The notes under the pieces were generated by a model that was not told the DNA's origin, did not search any database, and worked only from the letters and a program-made list of their open reading frames with translations. This document shows positions 48,105-57,456 of a stretch of 64,000 bases of DNA, piece by piece. Every line of letters starts with the position of its first letter. The stretch's first letter is position 1. The position numbers and the translations under genes are program-made. This DNA comes from JAAFIP01 sp963775085 (GTDB lineage: Bacteria > Pseudomonadota > Gammaproteobacteria > Burkholderiales > Burkholderiaceae_C): positions 1-64,000 of the forward strand of contig CAVZHO010000001.1 of the NCBI GenBank assembly GCA_963775085.1, written 5' to 3'.

Positions 48105-49118
48105 TCAGACGAGTTTGACTAATTGCTTGCCAAAGTTTTTACCCCGCAGCAAGCCTAAAAACGCCGCGGGTGCGGCCTCAATCCCCAGCGCCACACTCTC
48201 GCGCGGCATGAACTTGCCGCCAGCTATCATGCCGCCCAGCTCTTTGAGCGCCTCGGGCCACACGTCCATATGCTCGCTGACGATAAAGCCTTGCACCTTC
48301 AAACGGCTGATCAAAATCAATGCGGGTGCGGCCAGCGGCAGCGGCATGCCGTCGTAGCCCGCGATCATGCCGCACACGGCGATGCGGCCAAAGGCGTTCA
48401 TCTGGCTCAGCACCACGTCCAGTATCCAGCCGCCTACGTTTTCAAAATAGCAGTCTACGCCCTGGGGAGCAGCTTCTTTCAAAGCAAGGTGCAAGGCCTT
48501 GGGCGTATTGTGTTCTTTGTAGTCAATGCAGGCATTAAAGCCCAGCTCGTTTACCACATAGTCGCACTTGTCTTTGCCACCGGCAATGCCCACCACGCGG
48601 CAGCCACGCGCTTTGGCCAGCGCGCCCACGGCACTGCCCACCGCGCCACTGGCGGCACTCACGCAAACTGTCTCGCCGGCCTTGGGCTCGCAGATTTTCA
48701 GCAAACCGTAATACGCCGTCACACCGGGCATACCCACGGCCCCGAGGTAATGGCTGAGCGGTATGTGGGTGGTGTCGACCTTGCGCAGCGCGCCCACCGC
48801 ATTGCCGTCTACCACGCTGTACTGCTGCCACCCGCCCATGCCCACCACCTTGTCGCCCACGGCAAACTTGGGGTTTTTAGACTCCACCACCTCGCCCGCC
48901 GCGCCGCCCTGCATCACCGCGCCCAGCGCTTGCGGCACCGCGTAGCTCTTGCTGTCGTTCATGCGGCCGCGCATATAGGGGTCCAGGCTCATGTAATGCT
49001 GCTTGACCAGTACCTGGCCGTCTTGCAAGGCGGGCGTGTCGGTGGTGACGAGCTTGAAGTTGCTGGCCTGCGCCTCGGCGCTGGGGCGGTTGTCTAGCAG
49101 CCATTGTTGGTTTTTCAT
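48105..49118 (-). CDS. NADP-dependent MDR-family oxidoreductase (CurA/PTGR-like)
   Basis: The 337-residue protein has the zinc-free medium-chain reductase pattern. SLDPYMRGRMND lies near residue 45, then LGAVGMPGVTAYYGLLKICEPKAGETVCVSAASGAVGSAVGALAKARGCRVVGIAGG (the A-A-S-G-A-V-G cofactor loop), and DCYFENVGGWILDVVL. Members reduce enones such as curcumin or 15-oxo-prostaglandins using NADPH. The C-terminus ends FGKQLVKLV as usual. It lies 24 bp upstream of the AidB-like gene on the same strand and is likely co-transcribed. Confidence 0.93.
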   Translation of the reverse strand: MKNQQWLLDNRPSAEAQASNFKLVTTDTPALQDGQVLVKQHYMSLDPYMRGRMNDSKSYAVPQALGAVMQGGAAGEVVESKNPKFAVGDKVVGMGGWQQYSVVDGNAVGALRKVDTTHIPLSHYLGAVGMPGVTAYYGLLKICEPKAGETVCVSAASGAVGSAVGALAKARGCRVVGIAGGKDKCDYVVNELGFNACIDYKEHNTPKALHLALKEAAPQGVDCYFENVGGWILDVVLSQMNAFGRIAVCGMIAGYDGMPLPLAAPALILISRLKVQGFIVSEHMDVWPEALKELGGMIAGGKFMPRESVALGIEAAPAAFLGLLRGKNFGKQLVKLV

Positions 49119-49147
49119 CGTCTTCTTTCTTGAGTTACTATAATTTT

Positions 49148-49190
49148 AATAGCTACATACGTCCCAGCGACAAGGACTACAGGCATATTT
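49148..49190 (-). repeat. Dispersed repeat copy, reverse orientation
   Basis: AATAGCTACATACGTCCCAG, then CGACAAGGACTACAGGCATA, then TTT. It lies between the thioesterase stop and the MDR reductase start. Confidence 0.75.
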
Positions 49191-49200
49191 AGCTGATAGT

Positions 49201-49629
49201 TTAATCAGTGGCGGGCGGATTGAGCCCATTCACCGATTTGGGGCCTACCGGCAGGCGCTTGACATACTTAAACGTGCCCGTCGCATGCGAGCACACCTTG
49301 CCATCTGCATCGTATACGCTCGCCTCGGTAAACGCCAGCGTCGCCGTGCGGTGGATCAGCCGCCCCTTGGCCGCCAGAATGCCCCGCGCGGGCTGCATAA
49401 AACTGGTTTTCATCTCGATGGTCACCACACCCATCTCCAGCTCCACACTGCGCGCCGCATGCGCCATCACCACATCCAGCAGGGTCATGCTGGCGCCGCC
49501 ATGGGTAACGTTGTAGCTGTTCAGGTGCTCGGGCGCGGCCTCGTAACGGATTTCGGATTCACCGTTTTCAAACTTGACAAGCTCAAAGCCGAGGTGTTCA
49601 ACAAAGGGGATATGGACGCTAAATTTCAA
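49201..49629 (-). CDS. PaaI-type hotdog thioesterase
   Basis: I choose the TTG at 49629, 5 bp after a GGGAGG site, giving 142 residues (KFSVHIPFVEHLGFELVKFE). Upstream in-frame residues overlap the SDR gene and look like its antisense codons. The hotdog-fold pattern is HLNSYNVTHGGASMTLLDVVMAHAARS, where H-G-G-A-x-x-x-L-x-D is the active-site motif of the PaaI subfamily. MKTSFMQPARGILAAKGRLIHRTATLAFTEASVYD follows. It should hydrolyse an acyl-CoA in the cytosol. It lies 2 bp after the SDR gene, so the two are coupled. Confidence 0.88.
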   Translation of the reverse strand: MKFSVHIPFVEHLGFELVKFENGESEIRYEAAPEHLNSYNVTHGGASMTLLDVVMAHAARSVELEMGVVTIEMKTSFMQPARGILAAKGRLIHRTATLAFTEASVYDADGKVCSHATGTFKYVKRLPVGPKSVNGLNPPATD

Positions 49630-49631
49630 AA

Positions 49632-50426
49632 TCAACCTCCCACCACCGCACTCACGCCACCGTCCACCGCCAGCCACTGCCCGGTAATGTGCTTACCCGC
49701 AGCGGAGGCGTACAGCAGGCACAGGCCTTTCAGGTCTTCGTCATCGCCCAGACGGTGCAGCGGGGCGTTTTCTTTGAGCTTGTCTTCACCCAGGGCTTTT
49801 AACGTACCAGCGGTCATTTTGCTGGGGAAGAAACCGGGGCAGATGGCGTTGACGCGGATGTTGTATGCGCCCCATTCGGCGGCCAGGGCGCGGGTGAAGT
49901 TGAGGACTGCGCCTTTGGAGGTGTTGTAGGCAATCGTCTTCATACCGCTGGGGTGGCCACCCAGGCCGGCGATGGAGGCCACATTGATGATGCTACCGGT
50001 CTTGCGACCGATCATGCTCTTTTTGGCCACGCGCTGGCTGAGCAAAAAGTAGCCGCGCACGTTGAGGTTCATTACCTTGTCCCAGGCCTCTGCCGGGTGG
50101 TCTTCGGCGGGTGCGCCCCAGGCGGCGCCGGCGTTGTTGACCAGGATGTCGATGTCGCCCATGCGCTCCAGGGTCTCGTCAGTCAGGCGGTGGATTTCTT
50201 CTTCTTTGGCGCAGTCGGCGGCGATCCAGCGGGCATCGATGCCGGTGGCTTGTAGCTCGGCAGTGGCTTCTTCCAGATCAGCGGCTTTGCGCGATGTCAG
50301 CATGATCTTGGCACCGGCTTCGCCCAGGGCGTGCGCCATTTGCAGGCCCAGGCCACGCGAACCGCCGGTGACGAGTGCGGTTTTGCCTTTGAGATCGAAA
50401 AGTTGTTGGATGCTACGGGGGGTCAT
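49632..50426 (-). CDS. SDR family oxidoreductase
   Basis: The 264-residue protein begins with MTPRSIQQLFDLKGKTALVT and has the cofactor loop VTGGSRGLGLQMAHALG (about 19-35), ILVNNAGAAWGAP, and the catalytic NVASIAGLGGHPSGMKTIAYNTSKGAVL (Ser/Tyr/Lys). It ends ITGQWLAVDGGVSAVVGG. Substrate is likely a hydroxyacyl or keto compound, given the acyl-CoA neighbours. It is followed directly by the thioesterase. Confidence 0.92.
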   Translation of the reverse strand: MTPRSIQQLFDLKGKTALVTGGSRGLGLQMAHALGEAGAKIMLTSRKAADLEEATAELQATGIDARWIAADCAKEEEIHRLTDETLERMGDIDILVNNAGAAWGAPAEDHPAEAWDKVMNLNVRGYFLLSQRVAKKSMIGRKTGSIINVASIAGLGGHPSGMKTIAYNTSKGAVLNFTRALAAEWGAYNIRVNAICPGFFPSKMTAGTLKALGEDKLKENAPLHRLGDDEDLKGLCLLYASAAGKHITGQWLAVDGGVSAVVGG

Positions 50427-50480
50427 GCTGTGGTCTCCTGGTTAATGGATGGCAAATGGCTGAGAAAGGGAAAGGGTTGT

Positions 50481-51179
50481 TTAAAAAACTGCGCCTTGGG
50501 TGGCGCCATGCTGGGTGCGCTGGTCATACTCTTTGTCACGATTTTTGAGATTTGCATACACCTTGTCAAACTCGGCTTGCGCCACGACTGCCGCTTGCGC
50601 GCAGGGGAAATCGCTCACGCCCAAAAACTTCTCGCGCACCAGCGCCGCCAACTCGTTGCCGTGCTGCACATGACCCTCTTCGTGCTGCTGTAGGGCGGCG
50701 TAATAGCCTTGCCAGCGCTGTTGCAAAGCGGCGGGGGCGGCGGCCTCGTCGGTCCACTTGGGCAGCAAAATTTCACCGACAATTTTCAGGCGCACATTAT
50801 CAAAGCGGCACAGCTTGCCTTCTGCCTTGGTGCTGAAGTGATAGCTGATGTTCCAGCCTGCCAGGCCGTGAAAGCCCTTGGGGCCATTCACTGCGAGCGA
50901 CTTGATCAGACTGTCGTAGCTATTGCCTTTGACGGGATAGCGGTTCCAGATAATCTGCGTCTCCAGCGCGCTGCTGGATTTAGCCACACTTTTGATGCCG
51001 GAAAAATGGGGCTCCACGCCAGAGGTACACGGCGTATCGGTGTACACCGTGCGGCCCGCCTCAGTGCATTTGTGTACCTGGGCATGGGCCGCTTGCGCAA
51101 GAGCGCCGCACAGCACAACCGCCAGGCAGGCTTTGGCCAGAAACAGGCGATCAGGGCGCAGAGGTGAATGGGGCCACAT
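50481..51179 (-). CDS. Exported DUF922-type zinc protease-like protein with DUF4124 start
   Basis: The ATG at 51179 gives 232 residues; a GTG two codons upstream is an alternative. A signal peptide (LFLAKACLAVVLCGALAQAA) is followed by a short DUF4124-like motif, VHKCTEAGRTVYTDTPC. The second half has IIWNRYPVKGNSYDSLIKSL and the zinc motif LQQHEEGHVQHGNELAA (HExGH). This matches the DUF922 family of predicted secreted Zn-dependent proteases. Substrate unknown. The fused DUF4124 start is a little unusual. Confidence 0.82.
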   Translation of the reverse strand: MWPHSPLRPDRLFLAKACLAVVLCGALAQAAHAQVHKCTEAGRTVYTDTPCTSGVEPHFSGIKSVAKSSSALETQIIWNRYPVKGNSYDSLIKSLAVNGPKGFHGLAGWNISYHFSTKAEGKLCRFDNVRLKIVGEILLPKWTDEAAAPAALQQRWQGYYAALQQHEEGHVQHGNELAALVREKFLGVSDFPCAQAAVVAQAEFDKVYANLKNRDKEYDQRTQHGATQGAVF

Positions 51180-51208
51180 TTTCACGATTCCAGGCCAAAA
51201 GCCCTTTA

Positions 51209-51448
51209 TTAGTGCATACGCGAGCGAATATAAATCAACAGCACACCCAGCGCTGTCGCCAAACTGCCACCCAGAACCAGGCCGCTGCCCGCGGGCCAAC
51301 TGCCAGGCAGGCTGGGCGCTGCCATCTGGCCGACCGTGATACCCGTGATTACCGCCAGCAGGCCGCCATAGATCAGCACCCAGACTGCGTTTTGCACCCG
51401 GCGCTGCGCGCGGGTGGCGGGTAATACCACTTCTTTGATCAACGGCAT
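51209..51448 (-). CDS. Small two-helix membrane protein
   Basis: The ATG at 51448 follows GGAGGG by 7 bp and gives 79 residues: MPLIKEVVLPATRAQRRVQN, then two hydrophobic segments (AVWVLIYGGLLAVITGITVG and GSGLVLGGSLATALGVLLIY) and a basic end. It resembles small DUF3262/DUF3742-like membrane proteins only in shape. I do not recognise the family. It lies between the acyl-CoA dehydrogenase and the DUF922 gene on the same strand. Confidence 0.68.
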   Translation of the reverse strand: MPLIKEVVLPATRAQRRVQNAVWVLIYGGLLAVITGITVGQMAAPSLPGSWPAGSGLVLGGSLATALGVLLIYIRSRMH

Positions 51449-51499
51449 GCATTGCCCTCCTGCTGTCGATTGTGAACCAGTTTGCCACGCCAAATAGAT

Positions 51500-53383
51500 T
51501 TAAAACGCATCTTCCGGTGTGTTAGCGCAAGTCATGTCTCGCGCCGAAACTACGGCCAGCCAAGCACCAATTTTAGGTAGCTCGTAATGGTAAAAATAGG
51601 CTGTAGCGCTTTTAATACCATCGAAAGCAGCTACATTTTTTATAGCAACTGGCGATTGCACAGGTGCCCCCTGTTGCGCGGCCAGCGCAACATCCAACCA
51701 CATCCAAGCCAGCACCGCATGCCCAAAGGCCTGCATATAGGGCACGGCATTGGGCAGGGCCTCCAGCGGGTTGCCGGTAGCCCACGCGGCTTTGGTGGCT
51801 GCGTCTATCTGGCCTAGCGCTTGGGTCAGATCGCGCGCGTACTGCGCAAGCGTGGGCACTTGCAGTGCGCGCCGCGCCGTGACGTTGATACGTGCGGCCA
51901 ACAATTGCAGGCCGCGCCCGCCCTCCATCAGCACCTTGCGCCCTAGCAAGTCCATCGCCTGAATGCCGTGCGTGCCCTCGTGGATCATGTTCAGCCGCTG
52001 GTCGCGCCAATACTGCTCCACAGGGAAGTCGCGGGTGTAGCCGTAGCCACCGTGGATCTGGATAGCCAGGCTGTTGGCCTCCAGGCAGTTCTCGCTGGGC
52101 CAGCTCTTGGCAATGGGGGTCAGCACTTCCAGCAGCAGGCGCGCTTCGTCAGCCGCTTCGGGTGCGCCGGTGTGCTGCTCGTCCACCAGTCTGGCGCAGT
52201 AGAGCTGCAAGGCCAGTGAACCTTCGCAGATAGATTTTTGCGCCAGCAGCATGCGTTTGATGTCGGCGTGTTCGATCAGGCGCACTTGCGGGGCGGATGC
52301 GTCCTTACCGCCAGCGCCCACCGGCCTGCCTTGGGGGCGGTTCTTGGCGTAATCCAGCGATGCATAGTAGCCCGCCAGCCCCAGCATCGTTGCCGCCATG
52401 CCAATGCCAATCCGCGCCTCGTTCATCATATGGAACATGCACTTGAGGCCTTCGCCCGGCTTGCCCACCAGATAGCCCACGGCGCCAGCACCATTGCCGT
52501 AAGGGCCCGCATCGCCCACGGGGAACTTGCCTTCGCCAAAGTTCAGCAACGTGTTGGTGGTGCCGCGCCAGCCCAGCTTGTGGTTCAGCCCGGCCAAGGC
52601 TACGTCGTTGCGCACCCCGGTCAATTCACCCCGCGTGTTGACCAACTTCTTCGGCACGATAAACAGCGAAATCCCCCGCACCCCCGCCACCAGCTTGCCA
52701 TCCGCATCGGGAATCTTGGCCAGCACCAGGTGCACGATGTTCTCGGTCAGCTCATGCTCGCCGCTCGATATCCACATCTTGTTGCCGCGCAGGCGGTAGC
52801 GCGGGCCCAGCGGGTCATTCGCAAAGCCTTCACCGTCCGGCAAAGCTTTGGTCGCCACGTCAGACAATGACGATCCCGCTTGCGGCTCGCTCAAGCACAT
52901 CGTGCCCGCCCAGCGCCCGCTAAACTCATTGGCTGCAAACACATCCTTCTGCGTCTGCGTGCCGGTGGCCATGATGCAACTGGCGTTGCCCGAGGTGAGC
53001 AAGTTCGAGCCAATCGAGATAGATGCCACCGCAAAAAAAGAATTCGCTGCCGCGCTCACGGTAAACGGCAGTTGCATGCCCCCCAGCGCATAGTCCTGCG
53101 CAGCGGCCAGCATGCCCGACTCCACATAAGCCTGGTGCGCATCATGGGTCGCCTGCGGCAGCACCACGCGCAAAGCCCCGTTGGTGTCCGCCTCGGTACG
53201 CGGCTCCTGCGTGTCCACGAGCCGGTTAAACGGCGCATACTTCTCCCGCGCGATCCGCTCGCAGGTGTCCAGCACCGCGTCAAAGGTTTCGCGCGAGTGA
53301 TCGGTAAAACGGGGTCGCTGGTTTAACGATGCTGCGGCTAGCCAGCCGTGAAGCAGAAAATCGAGTGTAGAACGCAATGCCAT
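51500..53383 (-). CDS. Acyl-CoA dehydrogenase with C-terminal extension
   Basis: The 627-residue protein belongs to the large bacterial acyl-CoA dehydrogenase group (about 600 residues). Visible blocks are WAGTMCLSEPQAGSSLSDVATKA, NKMWISSGEHELTENIVHLVLAK, NEARIGIGMAATMLGLAGYYASL and LEANSLAIQIHGGYGYTRDFPVEQYWRDQRLNMIHEGTHGIQAMDLLGRK. The last contains the catalytic Glu region. It oxidises acyl-CoA to enoyl-CoA, passing electrons to ETF. A repeat-like stretch (51598-51652) near the C-terminus encodes VAIKNVAAFDGIKSATA. It is part of the beta-oxidation cluster with thiolase and FadB upstream. Confidence 0.94.
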   Translation of the reverse strand: MALRSTLDFLLHGWLAAASLNQRPRFTDHSRETFDAVLDTCERIAREKYAPFNRLVDTQEPRTEADTNGALRVVLPQATHDAHQAYVESGMLAAAQDYALGGMQLPFTVSAAANSFFAVASISIGSNLLTSGNASCIMATGTQTQKDVFAANEFSGRWAGTMCLSEPQAGSSLSDVATKALPDGEGFANDPLGPRYRLRGNKMWISSGEHELTENIVHLVLAKIPDADGKLVAGVRGISLFIVPKKLVNTRGELTGVRNDVALAGLNHKLGWRGTTNTLLNFGEGKFPVGDAGPYGNGAGAVGYLVGKPGEGLKCMFHMMNEARIGIGMAATMLGLAGYYASLDYAKNRPQGRPVGAGGKDASAPQVRLIEHADIKRMLLAQKSICEGSLALQLYCARLVDEQHTGAPEAADEARLLLEVLTPIAKSWPSENCLEANSLAIQIHGGYGYTRDFPVEQYWRDQRLNMIHEGTHGIQAMDLLGRKVLMEGGRGLQLLAARINVTARRALQVPTLAQYARDLTQALGQIDAATKAAWATGNPLEALPNAVPYMQAFGHAVLAWMWLDVALAAQQGAPVQSPVAIKNVAAFDGIKSATAYFYHYELPKIGAWLAVVSARDMTCANTPEDAF

Positions 53384-53410
53384 TGTTAAATTCCAAAATC
53401 CAATAAAAAT

Positions 53411-53440
53411 GGGGCGCTAAGTCTGATTACTTAGAGCCCC
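53411..53440 (-). terminator. Intrinsic terminator after the thiolase gene
   Basis: On the minus strand, GGGGCTCTAAGT, a 6-base loop, then ACTTAGCGCCCC followed by ATTTTTATT. A 12-bp stem with one mismatch and a T-rich tail, 22 bp after the thiolase stop. Confidence 0.75.
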
Positions 53441-53462
53441 ATCCAGTCATACCAATCGAGTT

Positions 53463-54638
53463 TTACAGCACCTCAAACACCCCCGCCGCCCCCATCCCCC
53501 CACCAATACACATCGTCACACACACCCGCTTGGCCCCACGGCGTTTGCCTTCAATCAGGGCGTGACCGGTCAGGCGTTGACCGCTGACGCCATAGGGGTG
53601 GCCGACCGCAATCGCACCGCCGTTGACGTTGAGGCGGTCCATGGGGATGCCGAGTTTTTGGGCGCTGTACAGCACTTGCACGGCGAAGGCTTCGTTCAGT
53701 TCCCACAGGTCGATGTCTTGCACCGTGAGGCCCAGGCGCTTCAAGACTTTGGGTACAGCAAACACAGGGCCGATACCCATTTCGTCCGGCTCGCAGCCGG
53801 CCACCGCAAAACCCAAAAAGCGCCCCAGCGGCTTCAAGCCGCGTTTGCTGGCCAGCTCTTCACTCATGATCACACAAGCGCCTGCGCCGTCGCTGAATTG
53901 GCTGGCATTGCCTGCGGTAACCACGCCGCCGGGGATGGCGGGTTTGATGCTGCTGATGCCCTCTTTGGTGGTGCCCTCGCGCAGGCCTTCGTCCACACTC
54001 ACCGTCACTTCTTTGGTGATCAGGCCCATGACTTTATCAACCACGCCGGCCTTGACGGTAATGGGGGCGATCTCGTCCTTGAACTTGCCTGCAGCCTGCG
54101 CGGCGCAGGCTTTTTGCTGGCTGGCTGCGCCGTATTCGTCCATCACGTCGCGGCCCATGTGGTAGCGCTTGGCAACCTGCTCTGCGGTTTGCAGCATGTT
54201 CCAGTAAATTTCGGGCTTTTTCTTCATCAACGCTGGGTCAGCCAGCATGTGCTGGTTCATCTCTTGCTGCACGCAGCTGATACTCTCCACGCCACCAGCT
54301 ACAAACACATCGCCCTCGCCCGCAATGATGCGCTGCGATGCCAGCGCAATGGTTTGCAGGCCCGATGAGCAAAAGCGGTTCACCGTCATGCCGGAGGTGG
54401 TGATGGGGCAGTCGGCCATCAGCGCGATCTGGCGGGCGATGTTGGCACCCGTGGCCCCCTCGGGGTTGGCGCAGCCCATGATCACGTCGTCCACCTCGGC
54501 GGCATCAATGCCTGCGCGCTGGATGGCGTGGCGCACGGCGTGGCCGCCCAGGGTGGCTCCGTGCGTCATGTTGAAGGCACCTTTCCAGCTCTTGGCAAGG
54601 GGGGTGCGGGCGGTGGATACGATTACGGCGGATGTCAT
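53463..54638 (-). CDS. fadA: Acetyl-CoA C-acyltransferase (thiolase)
   Basis: The 391-residue protein has all thiolase signatures. The nucleophilic Cys is in NRFCSSGLQTIALASQ (about 88-103). The His is in NVNGGAIAVGHPYGVSGQR, and the second Cys region is in VCVTMCIGGGMGAAGVFEVL at the end. It cleaves 3-ketoacyl-CoA in the last step of beta-oxidation. FadB lies upstream on the same strand, separated by 175 bp that include an AT-rich inverted-repeat element. A terminator follows. GHPYG replaces the common GHPLG. Confidence 0.95.
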   Translation of the reverse strand: MTSAVIVSTARTPLAKSWKGAFNMTHGATLGGHAVRHAIQRAGIDAAEVDDVIMGCANPEGATGANIARQIALMADCPITTSGMTVNRFCSSGLQTIALASQRIIAGEGDVFVAGGVESISCVQQEMNQHMLADPALMKKKPEIYWNMLQTAEQVAKRYHMGRDVMDEYGAASQQKACAAQAAGKFKDEIAPITVKAGVVDKVMGLITKEVTVSVDEGLREGTTKEGISSIKPAIPGGVVTAGNASQFSDGAGACVIMSEELASKRGLKPLGRFLGFAVAGCEPDEMGIGPVFAVPKVLKRLGLTVQDIDLWELNEAFAVQVLYSAQKLGIPMDRLNVNGGAIAVGHPYGVSGQRLTGHALIEGKRRGAKRVCVTMCIGGGMGAAGVFEVL

Positions 54639-54696
54639 TTTGGTTACTCCAGTGATGGTGTCTAAAGATTCGGGCTGGTGGATGGGCTGAGGTTAA

Positions 54697-54802
54697 GGTA
54701 ACGCAAAAAACGCAAAAGGAGACATAGAAAAACGCCAAATAAGTTATTTGTAAATTCTCTTTATCGCGTTTTTTGCGTTGTTTTTGCGCTTTTAGTGTTA
54801 CC
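54697..54802. repeat. AT-rich inverted-repeat element between fadB and fadA
   Basis: The left end GGTAACGCAAAAAACGCAAA matches the reverse complement of the right end (TTTTTGCGCTTTTAGTGTTACC) over 22 bases with few mismatches. The arms are the same type as at 22466-22598. Its size and terminal symmetry are MITE-like. No transposase is nearby. Confidence 0.55.
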
Positions 54803-54813
54803 TGCTTTAAACC

Positions 54814-56929
54814 TTAGCTAAACGTTTTTCCCTCTGCTGCCAATCGTGCCAGCAGGGGCGCAGGCTTCCAGAAATTGGCATCATCGTTCGGGTTTTTGGC
54901 GAAGCTGTTCATCGCCAGGATGACATTGAACAAACCCACCTGGTCGGCGTAGTGCATGGGGCCGCCACGGTAGATGGGGAAGCCGTAGCCCGTCAGGTAG
55001 ACCATGTCGATGTCGCCTGCTTTGCTGGCAATGCCGTCTTCCAGAATGTGCGCGCCTTCGTTAACCAGTGCAAACACCAGGCGTTGCACGATTTCTTCGT
55101 CGCTGATTTTGCGCGGCGTGATGCCTTGGGCTTTGCGGTGGTCTTCGATCATCTTCACCACGACGGGCGATGGAATGGCATCGCGTTTGCCGGGCACATA
55201 GTCGTACCAGCCCGCGCCGGTCTTTTGGCCAAACCGGCCCATCTCGCACAGCAGGTCTGCGGTTTTGCTGTACTTCATGCCGGGGCGCTCGATGTTGCGG
55301 CGCTTGCGGATGGCCCAGCCGATGTCGTTGCCCGCCAGGTCGCCCATACGGAAGGGGCCCATGGCAAAGCCAAACTTTTCTACGGCGCGGTCCACCTGCT
55401 CTGGCGTGCAACCCTCTTCGATCAAAAAGCCGGCCTGGCGGCTGTATTGCTCGATCATGCGGTTGCCGATAAAGCCGTCGCACACGCCGCTGACGACCGA
55501 CGTTTTCTTGATCTTCTTGCCCAGCGCCATCACCGTGGCCAGCACGTCCTTGCCGGTCTTTTTACCGCGCACTACTTCCAGCAGTTTCATCACGTTGGCA
55601 GGGCTGAAAAAGTGCGTGCCGATCACGTCTTGCGGACGCTTGGTGAAGGCGGCAATTTTGTCCATGTCCAGCGTGGAGGTGTTGGAGGCCAAAATAGCGC
55701 CGGGCTTCATCACTTCGTCCAGTTGTTTGAAGACCTTTTCTTTCACGCCCATCTCTTCAAACACCGCCTCGATCACCATGTCGGCATCTTTCAGATCGGC
55801 ATAATTCAGCGTGGTGGACAGCAGCGCCATGCGTTGGTCGTACACCGCCTGCTTGAGTTTGCCCTTGGTGACCTGCGACTCGTAGTTTTTACGGATGGTG
55901 GCAATGCCTTTGTCCAGCGCTTCCTGCTTCATCTCCAACATCTTGACCGGAATGCCCGCATTCAAAAAGTTCATGCTGATACCGCCGCCCATGGTGCCCG
56001 CGCCGATGACGGCGATGGATTTGATGTCGCGCTTGGGCGTGTCGTCCGGCACATCGGGGATCTTGCTGGCGGCGCGCTCGGCCACAAACAGGTGGCGCAG
56101 GGCGCGGCACTCAGGGCGTCCACATCAGGTTGATAAAGATCTCGCGCTCCAGCAGCATGCCCTGGTCAAACTTGTTCTTGGTAGCGGCCTCGACAATGTC
56201 CACGCATTTCACGGGTGCAGGGTAGTTTTTACTCATGCCCTTGACCATGTTGCGCGCAAACTGGAAGTACGCATCGCCCATGGGGTGCTTGCACGGCAGG
56301 TTGCGCACCAGGGGCAGGGGTGATTTGTCTTTGACGTGCTGTGCGGCTTTTTCTCGCGCCAGGGCGATGGCTTCGTCCATCAAACTCTCGGGCGACTTGG
56401 TCAGCAGGTCAAACAGCTTTTGGCCGGGGAGCATCATCAGCATGTCGCTCTTGACAGGCTCGCCACTCACAATCATGTTCAGCGCGGCCTCTACGCCCAG
56501 CACGCGCGGCAGGCGCTGTGTGCCACCGGCACCGGGGATCAGGCCCAGCTTGACTTCGGGCAAAGCCACGTTGCAGCCCGGTGCCACCACACGGTAATGG
56601 CAGCCCAAAGCCAGCTCCAGGCCGCCGCCCATGGCCACGGTATGCAGGGCAGCCACAACGACCTTGGGCGAGTTTTCGCAGGCCAGGATCAGGCTGAGCA
56701 GGTTAGGCTCCTGCAATGACTTGGGCGAACCAAATTCTTTGATGTCGGCCCCGCCCGAAAAAGCCTTACCCGCGCCGGTAATGACGATGGCCTTGATCTT
56801 GTCATCCAACTGCGCCTGACCCAGCGCGGAGACAAAGGCGACGCGGGTAGCCAGGCCCAGGCCGTTGACAGGGGGATTGTTGAGCGATATCACTGCCACG
56901 TCGCCGTGGGCTTTGTACTCTGCCGTCAT
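54814..56929 (-). pseudogene. fadB: FadB-type multifunctional enoyl-CoA hydratase/3-hydroxyacyl-CoA dehydrogenase, single-base frameshift
   Basis: The first part (56929 to 56111, 272 residues) is the enoyl-CoA hydratase/isomerase domain with GAGKAFSGGADIKEFG and TVAMGGGLELALGCHYRV. It ends at a TGA caused by one extra base at 56113. Reading on in the next frame gives ECRALRHLFVAERAASKIPD and the dehydrogenase domain (to 54814): IAVIGAGTMGGGISMNFLNAG, SNTSTLDMDKIAAFTKRPQDVIGTHFFSPANVMKLLEVV, and the C-terminal Y-L-T-G-Y-G-F-P-I-Y-R-G-G-P-M. The joined protein of about 705 residues would be complete. It is either a true split or a sequence error. It forms a beta-oxidation unit with the thiolase. 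Confidence 0.82.
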
Positions 56930-57149
56930 GGGGGGAGTCCTTTATAGGTGTTGAAGGTTAGCGTTGAAAATTCGGGTGAATGCGTTACGGAACCGTGTAG
57001 TGTGCTGCAAAACGCGGAAAAGTACGATCGTTCTTTTTCGTATTCTATGCAGATTTGTGAGAACGGGAAGTTTACTGTGTCGCTTGGGTATCACGTTTTC
57101 TGGGTTTAGTCGTCGAATCCTGCTATTCAAGCTGAGATCGTCACGTACG

Positions 57150-57223
57150 CACGGCATGGTATTTATCGTCTGCCCTCATACTGGAGTACCAGAAATCGGT
57201 CAGCCGATAAACACCATACCGTG
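57150..57223 (-). ncRNA. Second-locus structured element, copy 1 (sense on minus strand)
   Basis: Outer stem 57150-57172 / 57201-57223: 23 bp with one true mismatch and two G-U wobbles on the minus strand only. The enclosed core, GATTTCTGGTACTCCAGTAT on the sense strand, has an inner CTGG / CCAG hairpin. The core plus edges (57172-57202) recur as a perfect 31-bp inverted copy at 57326-57356 within a different outer stem. Confidence 0.55.
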
Positions 57224-57305
57224 TGGTAATCAACGCAGCGCGCTACCCGTAGTTTCCTGACAGCCCATCCGGCGAATACGGGTAGCGCACCATCATGGTG
57301 GCGAG

Positions 57306-57377
57306 GCGGGTTAGCGTATGCAAATTGACCGATTTCTGGTACTCCAGTATGAGGGCGATTTGCATACGCTAACCCGC
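57306..57377 (+). ncRNA. Second-locus structured element, copy 2 (sense on plus strand)
   Basis: Outer stem GCGGGTTAGCGTATGCAAAT at 57306-57325 pairs perfectly over 20 bp with 57358-57377. Its sequence is unrelated to the stem of copy 1, yet the enclosed 31-bp core is identical and inverted. The arrangement, sense strands pointing outward, is the same as at 45977-46285. Confidence 0.55.
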
Positions 57378-57456
57378 CCGTAGCCACACCTGCTCGTACC
57401 TGAGCGCATGCGCACCGCAACCGCAGTGGACACGCTGCACATCATCAAATAACCAG

